Below, piece after piece: positions 49,646-57,276 of a DNA stretch of 64,000 nt. A model generated the notes under the pieces. It had not been told where the DNA came from. It did no database searches and worked only from the letters and a program-made list of their open reading frames with translations. This stretch comes from Streptomyces sp. SID8352 (GTDB lineage Bacteria > Actinomycetota > Actinomycetes > Streptomycetales > Streptomycetaceae). Made by a program: the position numbers and the translations under genes. The DNA lies in contig NZ_WWGX01000006.1 in the NCBI RefSeq assembly GCF_009862265.1, positions 286,644 through 350,643 of the forward strand, written 5' to 3'. Positions within the stretch are counted from its first letter, which is position 1; each line of letters opens with the position of its first letter.

Positions 49646-49818
49646 TGGTCGAGGCTCTCGCCGCCGCCCGCACCCTCGGCTGGCCCCTCCCCGCCCTGAT
49701 CGCCGTCCTCGCCGCCGCGAGCACCCTCGCTGCCGGCCTACTCGCCGCCGCCATCGACACCCTGCTCCCCCTCGCCCAGACCCTCCTCCGCCACGCACTC
49801 ACCGGGAGACGCCCATGA
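49645..49818 (+). CDS. Single-helix small membrane protein
   Basis: A 57-residue protein with one long hydrophobic segment (PALIAVLAAASTLAAGLLAAAIDTLLP). The ATG at 49645 overlaps the previous stop, and its own stop overlaps the next ATG. Support is the coupled gene order. Confidence 0.5.
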   Translation: MVEALAAARTLGWPLPALIAVLAAASTLAAGLLAAAIDTLLPLAQTLLRHALTGRRP

Positions 49819-50198
49819 CCAGCCCCGCCGACCAACTCCGCGCCGCCGCCGCGCTCCTGCGGGCCCGCGCCACCGCAGCCAGCACCGACCCCGAAGGCAA
49901 CCCCACCGCCGACTGGCACTACGCCGCCCTACGACGCGGTCGCGCCGGCCTCCACGGCGACCATCTCACCCTCGATGACGGTCGCGTCGTCTCCTGGCCC
50001 TCCATCGTCCGCGGCGGCGATCACACCCGGCCGTCGTACATGTACCTCGCCCACGCCGCCTACGCCGCCACGATGGGCCCGGTCGTCGGCCTGGCCCTCG
50101 CCGACTGGCTGGAGGCCGCCGCCGCAGACGCCCAGGAGATCGGCGCCAGCCCCCAGGCCCTCGCGGTCGCCCACCAGCTCCTCGGCAGCCAGCCGTGA
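49815..50198 (+). CDS. Hypothetical protein common in actinophages
   Basis: A 127-residue protein; the ATG overlaps the previous stop. TSPADQLRAAAALLRARATAAS is an amphipathic helix; a His/Tyr-rich middle (DWHYAALRRG) and the helical tail VVGLALADWLEAAAADAQEIGASPQALAVAHQLLG form a pattern repeatedly seen in Streptomyces phage genomes. Function unknown. Confidence 0.6.
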   Translation: MTSPADQLRAAAALLRARATAASTDPEGNPTADWHYAALRRGRAGLHGDHLTLDDGRVVSWPSIVRGGDHTRPSYMYLAHAAYAATMGPVVGLALADWLEAAAADAQEIGASPQALAVAHQLLGSQP

Positions 50199-50265
50199 CC
50201 GGCCCCAGCAGCACGCCCCGGGGCGAGCACACGCCCCGCCCCGGGGCCGCGTGACCGATGCGACC

Positions 50266-50308
50266 GCCGTGAGGGGCCCTGCGCGCCCGCCTGAGCGCCC
50301 CTCACGGC
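50266..50308. terminator. 12-bp perfect intergenic stem-loop
   Basis: GCCGTGAGGGGC (50266-50277) pairs with GCCCCTCACGGC (50297-50308). It lies in the 194-bp spacer upstream of the HTH gene at 50393. Confidence 0.55.
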
Positions 50309-50392
50309 ATCCGACACCCCAAGTCGGCAAGCCACCTCCCGGCCCGCTACAGGGCCGCACAAGCCCTCGAACCCCCCTGAACGGAGACCAAG

Positions 50393-50758
50393 TTGAACCC
50401 CGCACGCTTCGCCGCCACCCACGCCCTCGCCCAGAACGCCCTGTCCGACCGGCAGCAGGCCATCCTGCGGCTACGCGCCGACGGACTCAGCGGCCCCCAG
50501 ATCGCCAACCGCCTCCACATCGCCGTCAGCACCGTCGACTACCACGAACGGGCCATCTGCCACACACTGCGCGCCGTCAACATCAGCAACGCCATTCACC
50601 TCGCCTGGCAGAACGGACTCCTCCGCAAGGAACGACACGGCGACCACGCCGGATTCGCCGCCCACATCCGCCGCGGCGAAACCCCCTGCGACCTGTGCAA
50701 AGCAGGCGAGAGCACCTACCGCAGGGCGCAGCGAAGACAGAGGAAGAACGCTGCCTAG
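50393..50758 (+). CDS. LuxR-type HTH protein, TTG start
   Basis: A 121-residue protein; the TTG at 50393 follows CGGAGACC. LSDRQQAILRLRADGLSGPQIANRLHIAVSTVDYHERAICHTLRAVNISNAIHLAWQNGLL (about 18-77) is a LuxR/GerE helix-turn-helix with no receiver domain. The tail (HGDHAGFAAHIRRGETPCDLCKAGESTYRRAQRR) has a CxxC. It is probably a DNA-binding regulator of element genes. Confidence 0.7.
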   Translation: MNPARFAATHALAQNALSDRQQAILRLRADGLSGPQIANRLHIAVSTVDYHERAICHTLRAVNISNAIHLAWQNGLLRKERHGDHAGFAAHIRRGETPCDLCKAGESTYRRAQRRQRKNAA

Positions 50759-50890
50759 GCGACGGCAGCGTCACGGTCGGAATCACGTGGAGCCCCTGCC
50801 GGAGCCTCCTTTTCTGAGTAGGTTGGTGCGCTACGGTGGCAAGCGACCAGTACCATGCACTTGCAGTAGGCGGCAGGCGGCGGAGGCCCC

Positions 50891-51175
50891 ATGAGCGATC
50901 AGCCCTGGACCATCGAGCGCATCAGCGAAGCCGTCGGCAACCCCACCCTCGCCCGGCGCTTCCTCTCCGAGATCAACCGGGCCCCCGCCGACCAACTCCT
51001 CGCGGTCTTCACCCGGTGGCAGGAGATCGCAGAGGGCATCCTCGCCGCCGTCGACCGCGGCCGTGAGATTGCTGCGGCTGAGGAGCGGGGCGAAGACCCC
51101 ACCGCCGGCTGGACCGATGCGACGGATCGGGTGCGCGCTGAAGCGGACCGTGTGCGGTCGCGGGGCGCTGCCTGA
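50891..51175 (+). CDS. Small acidic protein, possible antitoxin partner
   Basis: A 94-residue helical protein; the ATG at 50891 follows GGCGGAGG. IERISEAVGNPTLARRFLSEINRAPADQLLAVFTRWQEIAEGILAAVDRG is a helical head, then an acidic tail (AAAEERGEDPTAGW). It precedes a RelE-like gene by 110 bp. The antitoxin suggestion rests only on position and size. Confidence 0.5.
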   Translation: MSDQPWTIERISEAVGNPTLARRFLSEINRAPADQLLAVFTRWQEIAEGILAAVDRGREIAAAEERGEDPTAGWTDATDRVRAEADRVRSRGAA

Positions 51176-51285
51176 CCAGCAGGATTTTCACTCCGGGTAT
51201 TCCCTCCGCTACTCTCCCGGCATGATCTTGACCTCACCTCCCCCATGGCACCCAGACCCACCCACGCCATAGAGGAGGACAGCCG

Positions 51286-51531
51286 GTGCCCTACCGCCTG
51301 AAGTACGACGAGGCCGCCGAAGCCGCCCACGAGGCCATGCCCACGGCAGCCAGCGAAGCCCTGACCCTCGCCCTCGCCGAAGCCTGCGACGACCCCCTCG
51401 CCGCCACCGACCCCTACGGCGTAGACGACGGCATCATGCGAATGCTCGTCACCCGACACGCCTTCGCCGTCCTCCTCATCGGGCACCACCACAAGACCAT
51501 CACCGTCCTGAAGATCACCCACCTCGACTGA
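51286..51531 (+). CDS. RelE/ParE-like small protein
   Basis: An 81-residue protein; the GTG at 51286 follows GAGGAGG. PYRLKYDEAAEAAHEAMPTAASEALTLALAEACDDPLAATDPYGVDDGIMRMLVTRHAFAVLLIGHHHKTITVLKITHLD fits the RelE fold order: strand, two helices, then three strands with aromatic and basic residues at the end. Typical catalytic Arg/Tyr residues of RelE are only partly present, so it may be inactive or a different small enzyme. A strong terminator follows. Confidence 0.45.
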   Translation: MPYRLKYDEAAEAAHEAMPTAASEALTLALAEACDDPLAATDPYGVDDGIMRMLVTRHAFAVLLIGHHHKTITVLKITHLD

Positions 51532-51537
51532 ACCACA

Positions 51538-51564
51538 AAGCCCCGCCCAGACCGGGCGGGGCTT
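51538..51564 (+). terminator. 11-bp stem-loop with T-rich flank
   Basis: AAGCCCCGCCC (51538-51548) pairs with GGGCGGGGCTT (51554-51564) around AGACC, 7 bp after the RelE-like stop. This is a classic intrinsic terminator. Confidence 0.8.
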
Positions 51565-51688
51565 CATACGCAGGCCAGACGGGAAACGAGCAGCCGACGA
51601 CGCCAGGCGGTAACGATTGGATCATCCGTCCGCCAGCAGCGGCGCCCAAGTGCCACGATGCCGCCCACACGCACCAAGGGGGGGCAAC

Positions 51689-52171
51689 ATGATCGAAGTG
51701 AAAGGCCACACCGGGCAGGTCACGTTCGACGGCCAATACGTCACCATCACCCGCCGCGGGCTCGTCGCCCGCACCACCGTGGGCAGGGGCGAGAAACGCT
51801 TCCACATCAGCCAGATCAGCAGCGTGCAGTGGAAGCCGGCCGGGCTGTTCTTCAACGGGTTCATCCAGTTCGCGGCCGCCGGCGGCAACGAGCGCCGCTC
51901 CCAGTTCGGAAGCCAGACCGCGGACGCAGTCACAGACGAGAACTCGGTGGTCTTCACGGTCCGGCAGAAGACCGCGTTCGAAGGGCTCCGCAAAGCCATC
52001 GAGGACGCCATCGCCGCCCACCACACACCCAGCAGCCCCGCACTGCCACATGCCCCGAGCCGACCCGCGTCCATCGCTGACGAACTCGCCAAGCTCGCCA
52101 CCCTCCGCGACCAAGGCGCCCTCACCGAAGCGGAGTTCCAGCAGCAGAAACAGCGCCTCCTCGGCAGCTGA
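51689..52171 (+). CDS. DUF4429-type PH-like protein with C-terminal SHOCT motif
   Basis: A 160-residue protein; the ATG at 51689 follows AAGGGGGGG. Residues 1-110 (KGHTGQVTFDGQYVTITRRGLVARTTVGRGEKRFHISQISSVQWKPAGLFFNGFIQFAAAGG... FGSQTADAVTDENSVVF) match the beta-rich DUF4429 domain. The last 30 residues (IADELAKLATLRDQGALTEAEFQQQKQRLLGS) are a SHOCT helical hairpin, used for oligomerisation. It is monocistronic between two terminators. Function unknown. Confidence 0.8.
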   Translation: MIEVKGHTGQVTFDGQYVTITRRGLVARTTVGRGEKRFHISQISSVQWKPAGLFFNGFIQFAAAGGNERRSQFGSQTADAVTDENSVVFTVRQKTAFEGLRKAIEDAIAAHHTPSSPALPHAPSRPASIADELAKLATLRDQGALTEAEFQQQKQRLLGS

Positions 52172-52256
52172 CGCAACAGGCGAACGAGACAGACCCCCAG
52201 CCGGACTCCAGCTGGGGGCCTGCACGTTCAGAAGCGCAGTGCCAGGCTCACGCTCA

Positions 52257-52712
52257 TCACGGCTGCCCGTACCCCTCCCGCGCCTTGACCAGCCTGCGGT
52301 GCGTCGCCCGCATCTGCTCTAGCCGGCCAGCGAGCGTGCTGATCACCGTCTCCAGACCGTCCGGATCCAGACCGTCAATGAAGTGGTCATCCACCAACTC
52401 GATCACAGCGAATGGCAGACGGTGCGCCACCTGCGGCGACCACGGCTCAACCTTGATCACCGTCGACAGAACGGAGAACTCCTCCGGGACGCCACTCTCA
52501 TCCACCGGCAGCGTCAACGGCTCATCCCAGAACCAGCACCAAATGTCCTCACGGAACACCCGCCGGCCCACCTCGTGCGAATGATCCAGCGTGCAGCCCA
52601 CCATGCACGTGTACACGACGGTCTCGCCCGTCACACGGTCAACAAACGACCACGAACGAGGAGCCTCATCCGGCGACGGCTGGGGGTCAAAACTGTAGTG
52701 CGCTAAAGTCAT
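52257..52712 (-). CDS. DUF6907-type protein
   Basis: A 151-residue protein read leftward. PRSWSFVDRVTGETVVYTCMVGCTLDHSHEV with the Cys/His pairs, then DEPLTLPV, and the helical end LETVISTLAGRLEQMRATHRRLVKAREGYG, match a small family common in Streptomyces mobile elements (DUF6907 as I recall). A Cys-x3-Cys-x4-His-x-His cluster could bind zinc. Its promoter lies in the 650-bp region to the right. Function unknown. Confidence 0.65.
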   Translation of the reverse strand: MTLAHYSFDPQPSPDEAPRSWSFVDRVTGETVVYTCMVGCTLDHSHEVGRRVFREDIWCWFWDEPLTLPVDESGVPEEFSVLSTVIKVEPWSPQVAHRLPFAVIELVDDHFIDGLDPDGLETVISTLAGRLEQMRATHRRLVKAREGYGQP

Positions 52713-53364
52713 GGAAGACCTTCTCTCTGGTGGGAGTGGGTTTGTGGCTGGCGGACGGGAATCCGCTGGTCGAATGGCCGGGCGTGTCGGAACGCCCGGC
52801 TGTTCTCGTTTCCTCGACGGTCGCCCTCCGGTGGAGCTGAAGGGACGGGCTCAGCGGGCGGTCGACCTAGCCGCTTCGCTATGACCGAAAATCTATCCGC
52901 CCGACGAGGGGTCGCTGGACCTGAGGGGCGAGTTCCAGCATCCGTGCGAGGTGTGGGTCAGTCGTTCCGTGCCGATCTGCCCCGTCAGCGCAGGCTGTCT
53001 GACCAGCACTAATGCATAACTTTAGGCATTAGGTTCAAGGTCCTGAGCAGCGCGTCCTTGCCGCGCGCTGCAACACGTAGAGGCGTCGAGCGCCATCCTG
53101 CTAGATGCTGGCGCACCTCTGAAGGATGGCTCAATCTCGCCGACTCTGAAGGGATGGTGCTCGTTCGGCGCCTGGGCCGCCGACGTGCCCGTAAGGGTAG
53201 AGATGCGCATGCGGGGAGGCCGAGGCGTTACATACAGGCACGCCGCTCCTAACTGAGAGTGTGACAGTGCCTACTCTGACGCACTCGACCGTAGGGCTTA
53301 ATTGCTCACGTATCAAGCCCTCTCGCGCGAGAGGGCGGAAGGCTGCCGCCGTGCTCGGGTACGC
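52713..53364. promoter_or_regulatory. Long control region with inverted repeat TAATGC-N10-GCATTA
   Basis: This 652-bp spacer lies between two leftward genes and has no credible gene. TAATGC (53010-53015) and GCATTA (53026-53031) form an operator-like dyad in an unusually AT-rich patch. Parts of the region (52880-53280) differ in composition from surrounding coding DNA and may be decayed sequence. It is also the likeliest boundary if the element is a composite of two. Confidence 0.4.
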
Positions 53365-54129
53365 CTACGGGCAGCCGATGCTGTACGCCATTTTGAAGCG
53401 ATGAGCGGGCTTGGCGAGCAGCGTGACCTCGATCGGCTTCTGGTCATCGCTGTAGACGATGCGGAAGACTTCAATCACAGGCACGTCGCGCGGCAACTCC
53501 AAGTGCAGGTACTCGTCGGTCGTTGCCGGCCGCGCGCCGAGCACGTCATCTTGCGAGCGCGTCGGAAAGCCCAAGTCGTCGAGCAGTCGAGGCGAGCCGC
53601 CCGGAATCAGGCGGGGGTCTTCGAGCCGCGTTCCGCGGGCCAACTCAACGGGGTAGTACGAGTGAACCAACTCCGCTGGCTTGTCGTCGAGGTACCCGAC
53701 CCGGGACCGGAGAATCGCTGTACCGTCTTCGTCGAGCCCAAGCGCGAGGCGCACCTGCTTGGGCGGCTTCACCTCCGTCACGGTCAGCATGCGGTACTTG
53801 CCGCGCTGCTGGTTCTCCGTGGCCGCGGTCAGCCAACGGTAGGGCTGCCCAGGTTCGGACGGTGCCAGGCTGTGTGCCGGAGTGATGGCCTGCGCGCCTT
53901 CCTCGCGCACGAAGATACCGACTCCGTTGCGTCCGACCAGCAGTCCCTCGTCCTTGAGGATTCTCGTGGCGCGCTGGATGGTCACGTTCGTTGTGCCGTA
54001 CTGCGCGCACAGTCGTTCGGTGGAGGGTAGTGGCGCGCCGGGCTCCAAGTCGCCATCCATGATCAGCTTTCTGATCTCTGCCGCAATGCGCTCCCCGAAG
54101 GGACGCTTGTCCTCGTGCTGTTCAGGCAT
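53365..54129 (-). CDS. GntR-family (HutC/UTRA) transcriptional regulator, KorSA-like
   Basis: A 254-residue repressor. Residues 10-75 (FGERIAAEIRKLIMDGDLEPGAPLPSTERLCAQYGTTNVTIQRATRILKDEGLLVGRNGVGIFVRE) are a GntR winged HTH; 95-250 form a UTRA ligand-binding domain (AELVHSYYPVELARGTRLED, PVIEVFRIVYSDDQKPIEVTLLA). In pSAM2-like elements the GntR protein KorSA represses the transfer activator, so this is the likely conjugation repressor. Its start overlaps the end of the UTRA-only gene by 8 bp. Confidence 0.85.
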   Translation of the reverse strand: MPEQHEDKRPFGERIAAEIRKLIMDGDLEPGAPLPSTERLCAQYGTTNVTIQRATRILKDEGLLVGRNGVGIFVREEGAQAITPAHSLAPSEPGQPYRWLTAATENQQRGKYRMLTVTEVKPPKQVRLALGLDEDGTAILRSRVGYLDDKPAELVHSYYPVELARGTRLEDPRLIPGGSPRLLDDLGFPTRSQDDVLGARPATTDEYLHLELPRDVPVIEVFRIVYSDDQKPIEVTLLAKPAHRFKMAYSIGCP

Positions 54130-54661
54130 GTCGGTCGACCTCGATCTCGTAGTGGAGGCGGCGAGGCGCCTTCATGACCATGTGTTGCACTTCGAACGGG
54201 GCCCCGTCTTCGGTGACGCTAGTCCGCAGAAGGCTGAGCACGCTGGCCCCAGCCGGCAGAGCCAGTGCCCGAAGTTCGGCCTCTTGCGCGGCCCGGAACT
54301 CTAGATCCTCACTGACATGCCGGGCCTCGTAGCCGAGTTCCGCCAGCAGAGTCGGAGCACCCCCCTTGATCTTGCGCCGCTCGGCGAGGGGGGTCCCGCG
54401 GGCGACGGCGCCCGGGTAGTACGAGTCGGCGAGTTCGATCACTTCGCCTCCAAGCAGGATGAGACGCCGCCGGACCACGGCCGTTTCGCCGGGGGAGAGG
54501 CGCAGCGCTGCAGCCACGATTGTCGGAGGAATCACCTCTGCGACCTCGGCGAGCTGCTGCCCTCCCCGCTTCCCGGCTTCCCTGGTCCAGGCATCAGCCT
54601 GCCCGGCCTCTTGCGGTGCGACGTAGGCGAGAGAGTCCGACTCGCGCTCCATATCGGCCAT
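54122..54661 (-). CDS. UTRA-domain protein lacking the GntR DNA-binding domain
   Basis: A 179-residue protein. The ATG at 54661 follows GAAGGAGG; further upstream codons to 54709 add no HTH. The domain VIPPTIVAAALRLSPGETAVVRRRLILLGGEVIELADSYYPGAVARGTPLAE... SVLSLLRTSVTEDGAPFEVQHMVMKAP is a complete UTRA ligand-binding domain, but there is no winged HTH. It is co-transcribed with and upstream of the full GntR/UTRA gene. It may form heterodimers that modulate the repressor, or be a degenerate paralogue. Confidence 0.75.
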   Translation of the reverse strand: MADMERESDSLAYVAPQEAGQADAWTREAGKRGGQQLAEVAEVIPPTIVAAALRLSPGETAVVRRRLILLGGEVIELADSYYPGAVARGTPLAERRKIKGGAPTLLAELGYEARHVSEDLEFRAAQEAELRALALPAGASVLSLLRTSVTEDGAPFEVQHMVMKAPRRLHYEIEVDRHA

Positions 54662-54798
54662 CTCTGGCGCCTCCTTCACTGCCGATCGTGTGGCTGCTGA
54701 CCTCCCCACCTTAATCCTTCAGGGGTTACGCATACCGAGGCGTGTTTGGCCAGATTCACGCCGCGAAGCTTGCTACCTAGCGGCATAAGCTATTAACG

Positions 54799-54810
54799 TC
54801 TGTCGACAGA
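54799..54810. promoter_or_regulatory. 12-bp perfect palindrome, candidate GntR operator
   Basis: TCTGTCGACAGA lies between the divergent UTRA gene and the HTH gene at 54836, directly after an AT-rich AGCTATTAACG stretch that could be a -10 region. Position fits repression of the transfer operon by the neighbouring GntR protein. Confidence 0.5.
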
Positions 54811-54835
54811 TGCGAAGCACTCGATCGGAGGCGCA

Positions 54836-55036
54836 ATGCTGCGAGTTCGGGACGTCGCGACGCACTTCCGAGTGCACCCCGCGACCGTCTACCGCTGGAT
54901 CCACCAGGGATCTGTCCCGGCCTACCGGAACGGCCGCCCCTTCAAGCCCGGAGACGGCGCGACCGGCGCCCTCCGTATCCCGAAGTCCGTCCTGAATTCG
55001 ACGGAAGCCCCGACTGCCGCCGAGGAGGCTGCCTGA
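54836..55036 (+). CDS. Excisionase/MerR-like HTH protein, first gene of the transfer operon
   Basis: A 66-residue protein; the ATG follows CGGAGGCGC. MLRVRDVATHFRVHPATVYRWIHQGSVPAYRNGRP... LRIPKSVL is a compact excisionase/AlpA-type HTH. In pSAM2-like elements small HTH proteins near the transfer genes act as activators or excisionases. It overlaps the next gene by one base. Confidence 0.75.
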   Translation: MLRVRDVATHFRVHPATVYRWIHQGSVPAYRNGRPFKPGDGATGALRIPKSVLNSTEAPTAAEEAA

Positions 55037-55311
55037 TGCTCAGCTCCACGACTTCCGCCCCGCTGATCGGCTTGCCGCCGGAGGGGATGAAGGCTCTGGC
55101 CCGCCTGGCCCAGCACTTCCCCCTGATCCAGGCGGCCACGAGGTACGAGACGGCGGCCCGCAGGGCGGCGGAGCTCGCCGGGCTCGCCAAGTCCGGCCGG
55201 CTGTCGGACCTGGACGCGGACTCGCTGGCCGCCGCCGAGGACCTGATGGCGTCCGCGCACACCACCCTGGATCAGGCCGGGCGGCTGGATTTGATCGAGG
55301 TCCGGTCGTGA
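55036..55311 (+). CDS. Hypothetical helical protein
   Basis: A 91-residue protein whose ATG overlaps the preceding stop. It is helical throughout (GMKALARLAQHFPLIQAATRYETAARRAAELAGLAKSGRLSDLDADSLAAAEDLMASAHTTL). No motif. The next small gene overlaps by 4 bp. Confidence 0.55.
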   Translation: MLSSTTSAPLIGLPPEGMKALARLAQHFPLIQAATRYETAARRAAELAGLAKSGRLSDLDADSLAAAEDLMASAHTTLDQAGRLDLIEVRS

Positions 55312-55388
55312 GCGCCGAGCACGAGCGGGCGAAGGAACCGCTGCCGGTCCGGCCGCCTCGCCCTCACCCGCAGGGTTTCACCCCGTGA
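55308..55388 (+). CDS. Very small coupled gene product (26 residues)
   Basis: GTG at 55308 overlaps the preceding TGA, and the stop at 55388 overlaps the next GTG. The product VSAEHERAKEPLPVRPPRP... is short and Pro/Arg-rich. Its only support is exact stop-start overlaps on both sides; it may serve translational coupling rather than encode a functional peptide. Confidence 0.35.
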   Translation: MSAEHERAKEPLPVRPPRPHPQGFTP

Positions 55389-55534
55389 CCACCCCGGCCG
55401 ATGTCGGTCTGGCCGCGAAGGCCCTGGCTGAGGAGACGCGGCAGCGGATCGAGTCCGCGAAGCAGGCCGCACTCGACGCTGAGGCGGCTCGGGCGGCTGC
55501 CGCCGAGATCATCGCCGCCCAGCAGTCCCAGTAG
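55385..55534 (+). CDS. Small helical protein (49 residues)
   Basis: GTG at 55385 overlaps the preceding stop. The product (ADVGLAAKALAEETRQRIESAKQAALDAEAARAAAAEII) is a single long amphipathic helix. It lies before a 14-bp hairpin. No family recognised; support is gene order and coding-type composition. Confidence 0.45.
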   Translation: MTTPADVGLAAKALAEETRQRIESAKQAALDAEAARAAAAEIIAAQQSQ

Positions 55535-55545
55535 AACCCCTTCTC

Positions 55546-55586
55546 TCCGTGGGCGGCGGTCGACGCCCTGTCCCGCCGCCCACGGA
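55546..55586. terminator. 14-bp perfect intergenic stem-loop
   Basis: TCCGTGGGCGGCGG (55546-55559) pairs with CCGCCGCCCACGGA (55573-55586), starting 12 bp after the 49-residue gene and 36 bp ahead of the next start. It is the longest perfect stem of the recurrent set. Confidence 0.6.
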
Positions 55587-55622
55587 CCCCCATCACCCCC
55601 ATTCGCCTGGAAGGGCACCGCC

Positions 55623-55862
55623 ATGTCTCCGTTCCTGTTCTCCGCCGATCACGCCTACACCGGCCTGGGCCAGCAGCTCCGGACCCGGCTCACGGTCGAA
55701 GAGGCGATGACCATGTCGGTCAGCGAGTTGTTCGCCGAGTACACGGAGGCGCGCCGGTTCGGTGACCTCGGCCGTATGGCCGCGGTCCGGGAGTACGCCG
55801 CCCGCCTGGACCGGGCCCTCGTCGCCGAGCTGGACGGCTTCGACTACCCCGCCGCAGCCTGA
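55623..55862 (+). CDS. Hypothetical protein
   Basis: A 79-residue protein starting at 55623. Short, mixed alpha/beta start (MSPFLFSADHAYTGLGQQLRTRLTVEEAMTMSVSELFAEYTEARRFGDLGRMAAVREYAARLDRALV) with a helical centre. It overlaps the RapZ-like gene by one base. Unknown function. Confidence 0.55.
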   Translation: MSPFLFSADHAYTGLGQQLRTRLTVEEAMTMSVSELFAEYTEARRFGDLGRMAAVREYAARLDRALVAELDGFDYPAAA

Positions 55863-56242
55863 TGGCCACGGTCGAGATCGTCAGCTTCGGCTTCCTGCAC
55901 GGCGATGCCCCCACCGCGGACCTGATCCTCGACCTCCGCCGCGCCTTCCGGGACCCGCACATCGATCCGCGGATGCGGTCTCTCACCGGCCGCGATCGGC
56001 TCGTGCGGCGGACCGTGCTTGGCACGGCAGGAGTCCGACCGCTCCTCACCGCGACGACTCGGCTGGTCCAGGCCTACGCCGCGGGCCCCTCCGTCGCCCG
56101 GATCGTCATCGGATCGGGCTGCGCCGGCGGCAGGCACAGGTCCGTGGTCGTCGCCGATCAGCTTGCCCGACGGCTACGCCGCCGCGGCCACACCGTCACC
56201 GTCACCCACCGCGACCTGCACCTGCCGGTCGTCAACCGCTAA
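55862..56242 (+). CDS. RapZ C-terminal-domain-like protein
   Basis: A 126-residue protein; the ATG overlaps the previous stop. VEIVSFGFLHGDAPTADLILDLRRAFRDPHIDPRMRSLTGRD... and VIGSGCAGGRHRSVVVADQLARRL match the C-terminal domain of RapZ/YvcJ: the FGFK-like opening, RNP-like DPH-x-DPxxRxLTG and the IGCTGGxHRSV motif, which binds nucleotide-sugar or RNA ligands. The N-terminal kinase domain is absent. Stand-alone copies like this are recurrent in Streptomyces conjugative elements; the role there is unknown. Confidence 0.8.
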   Translation: MATVEIVSFGFLHGDAPTADLILDLRRAFRDPHIDPRMRSLTGRDRLVRRTVLGTAGVRPLLTATTRLVQAYAAGPSVARIVIGSGCAGGRHRSVVVADQLARRLRRRGHTVTVTHRDLHLPVVNR

Positions 56243-56257
56243 CCCCAAGGAGTCCAC

Positions 56258-56479
56258 ATGCCCGCCGCCCGCCACTTCCTCTCCCGCACCACCTTCTCCG
56301 ACGACCAGCTGAGGACCGACATCAAGGCCGATGCCGCCGCGAGCCGCAAGGCGCAGCGCGAACTTCAGGAAGCCGGGAAGCACCATCTCGCCGACCAGAT
56401 GGGGGCCGCAGCCGACGAGGCCCTGGACGAGCTGAGCGACCTGAACAACGGCATCTGGAAGCCCAACCACCACTCCTGA
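56258..56479 (+). CDS. Small hypothetical protein
   Basis: A 73-residue charged helical protein (SDDQLRTDIKADAAASRKAQRELQEAGKHHLADQMGAAADEALDELSDLNNG), ATG after AAGGAG. It is often seen beside Spd/Tra genes in actinomycete elements. No assigned function. Confidence 0.55.
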   Translation: MPAARHFLSRTTFSDDQLRTDIKADAAASRKAQRELQEAGKHHLADQMGAAADEALDELSDLNNGIWKPNHHS

Positions 56480-56487
56480 CCCGCCCC

Positions 56488-56522
56488 AGGTGCCGGGGCG
56501 CAGGAACCCCGCCCCGGCACCT
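56488..56522. terminator. 13-bp perfect intergenic stem-loop
   Basis: AGGTGCCGGGGCG (56488-56500) pairs with CGCCCCGGCACCT (56510-56522), beginning 9 bp past the previous stop. The GAGGAGAACC ribosome site of the next gene follows. Confidence 0.6.
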
Positions 56523-56553
56523 ACCCCGTCAGATCACCCCAGAGGAGAACCAG

Positions 56554-57075
56554 ATGCCCGACACCGAGACCGCCCCGGCCGCCAACCCGTTCACCACCGA
56601 CGCCGTGACTCGTGCCGCGACGGAGACGACCGGCCGCCGCCCCGACTTCTGGATCGGCTACTCCGGCGAGACCATCTCCGGCCAGGAGGTCGCCGACTTC
56701 CTCAACGCCACCCGCACGGTGCTGGAGAAGACCGGCTGGACCCGCAGCTACACCGACAGCGACCCGGACCTCCCCGAGCCCGACGAGTCCATGACCTTGA
56801 AGGCCATGATCCTGACCCTCTGGCGGTACGCCCGCCAGGCCCTCTCCCAGCAGGGCCCCCTCACCCTCAACTTCGGCATGCACCAGGTCGACAACAGCGA
56901 CGCGCATCGGGTCGCTGATCGGGTCCTCGACTCGCTCGTCGCCGCGCACACCGGCACGCCGACCGCGCAGGCCACCGCCTGGGCCGGGCGAACCACCCGC
57001 ACCTGGGACGAGGTCCGCAACCTCCTGACCGCCGGCGCCGATCTCGCCCGCGCTCACGGCCCCGCCGGTGCCTGA
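56554..57075 (+). CDS. Hypothetical protein, possibly DUF6197-like
   Basis: A 173-residue protein; the ATG at 56554 follows GAGGAGAACC. VADFLNATRTVLEKTGWTRSY and later HRVADRVLDSLVAAHTGT... TRTWDEVRNLLTAGADLAR recall the small helical family also represented by the gene at 61993, in which a Trp-containing motif precedes the last helix. The resemblance is moderate. Unknown function. Confidence 0.5.
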   Translation: MPDTETAPAANPFTTDAVTRAATETTGRRPDFWIGYSGETISGQEVADFLNATRTVLEKTGWTRSYTDSDPDLPEPDESMTLKAMILTLWRYARQALSQQGPLTLNFGMHQVDNSDAHRVADRVLDSLVAAHTGTPTAQATAWAGRTTRTWDEVRNLLTAGADLARAHGPAGA

Positions 57076-57220
57076 CGGTCGCTGCGCCCAGTGTGAGGAG
57101 CACGCCGAACTCCACAAGGGCAACTGGCTCGGTCTGGGTGATCAGCAGACGCCGTGCGGGCCGTGCGAGGACCACGCCCGCAATGGCTGCCTGGACCGCC
57201 GCAAGACCAGCTGGTGGTGA
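57068..57220 (+). CDS. Small Cys-rich protein (50 residues)
   Basis: GTG at 57068 overlaps the preceding gene by 8 bp. The product holds CAQC, CGPC and a further Cys (DGRCAQCEEHAELHKG, TPCGPCEDHARNGC), a typical small zinc-ribbon layout. Such proteins are regular members of Streptomyces transfer regions; function unknown. Confidence 0.55.
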   Translation: MPDGRCAQCEEHAELHKGNWLGLGDQQTPCGPCEDHARNGCLDRRKTSWW

Positions 57221-57276
57221 ACCCGCAGCCCCACTCGGGGGCGCGCACCATCCGCACTTATCGAGAGGAGCCCGTC

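Noticed and set aside
53058..53252. A 64-codon plus-strand gene in the control region
   Set aside because: Weak start, no conserved motif, and it overlaps the operator-like AT-rich area.
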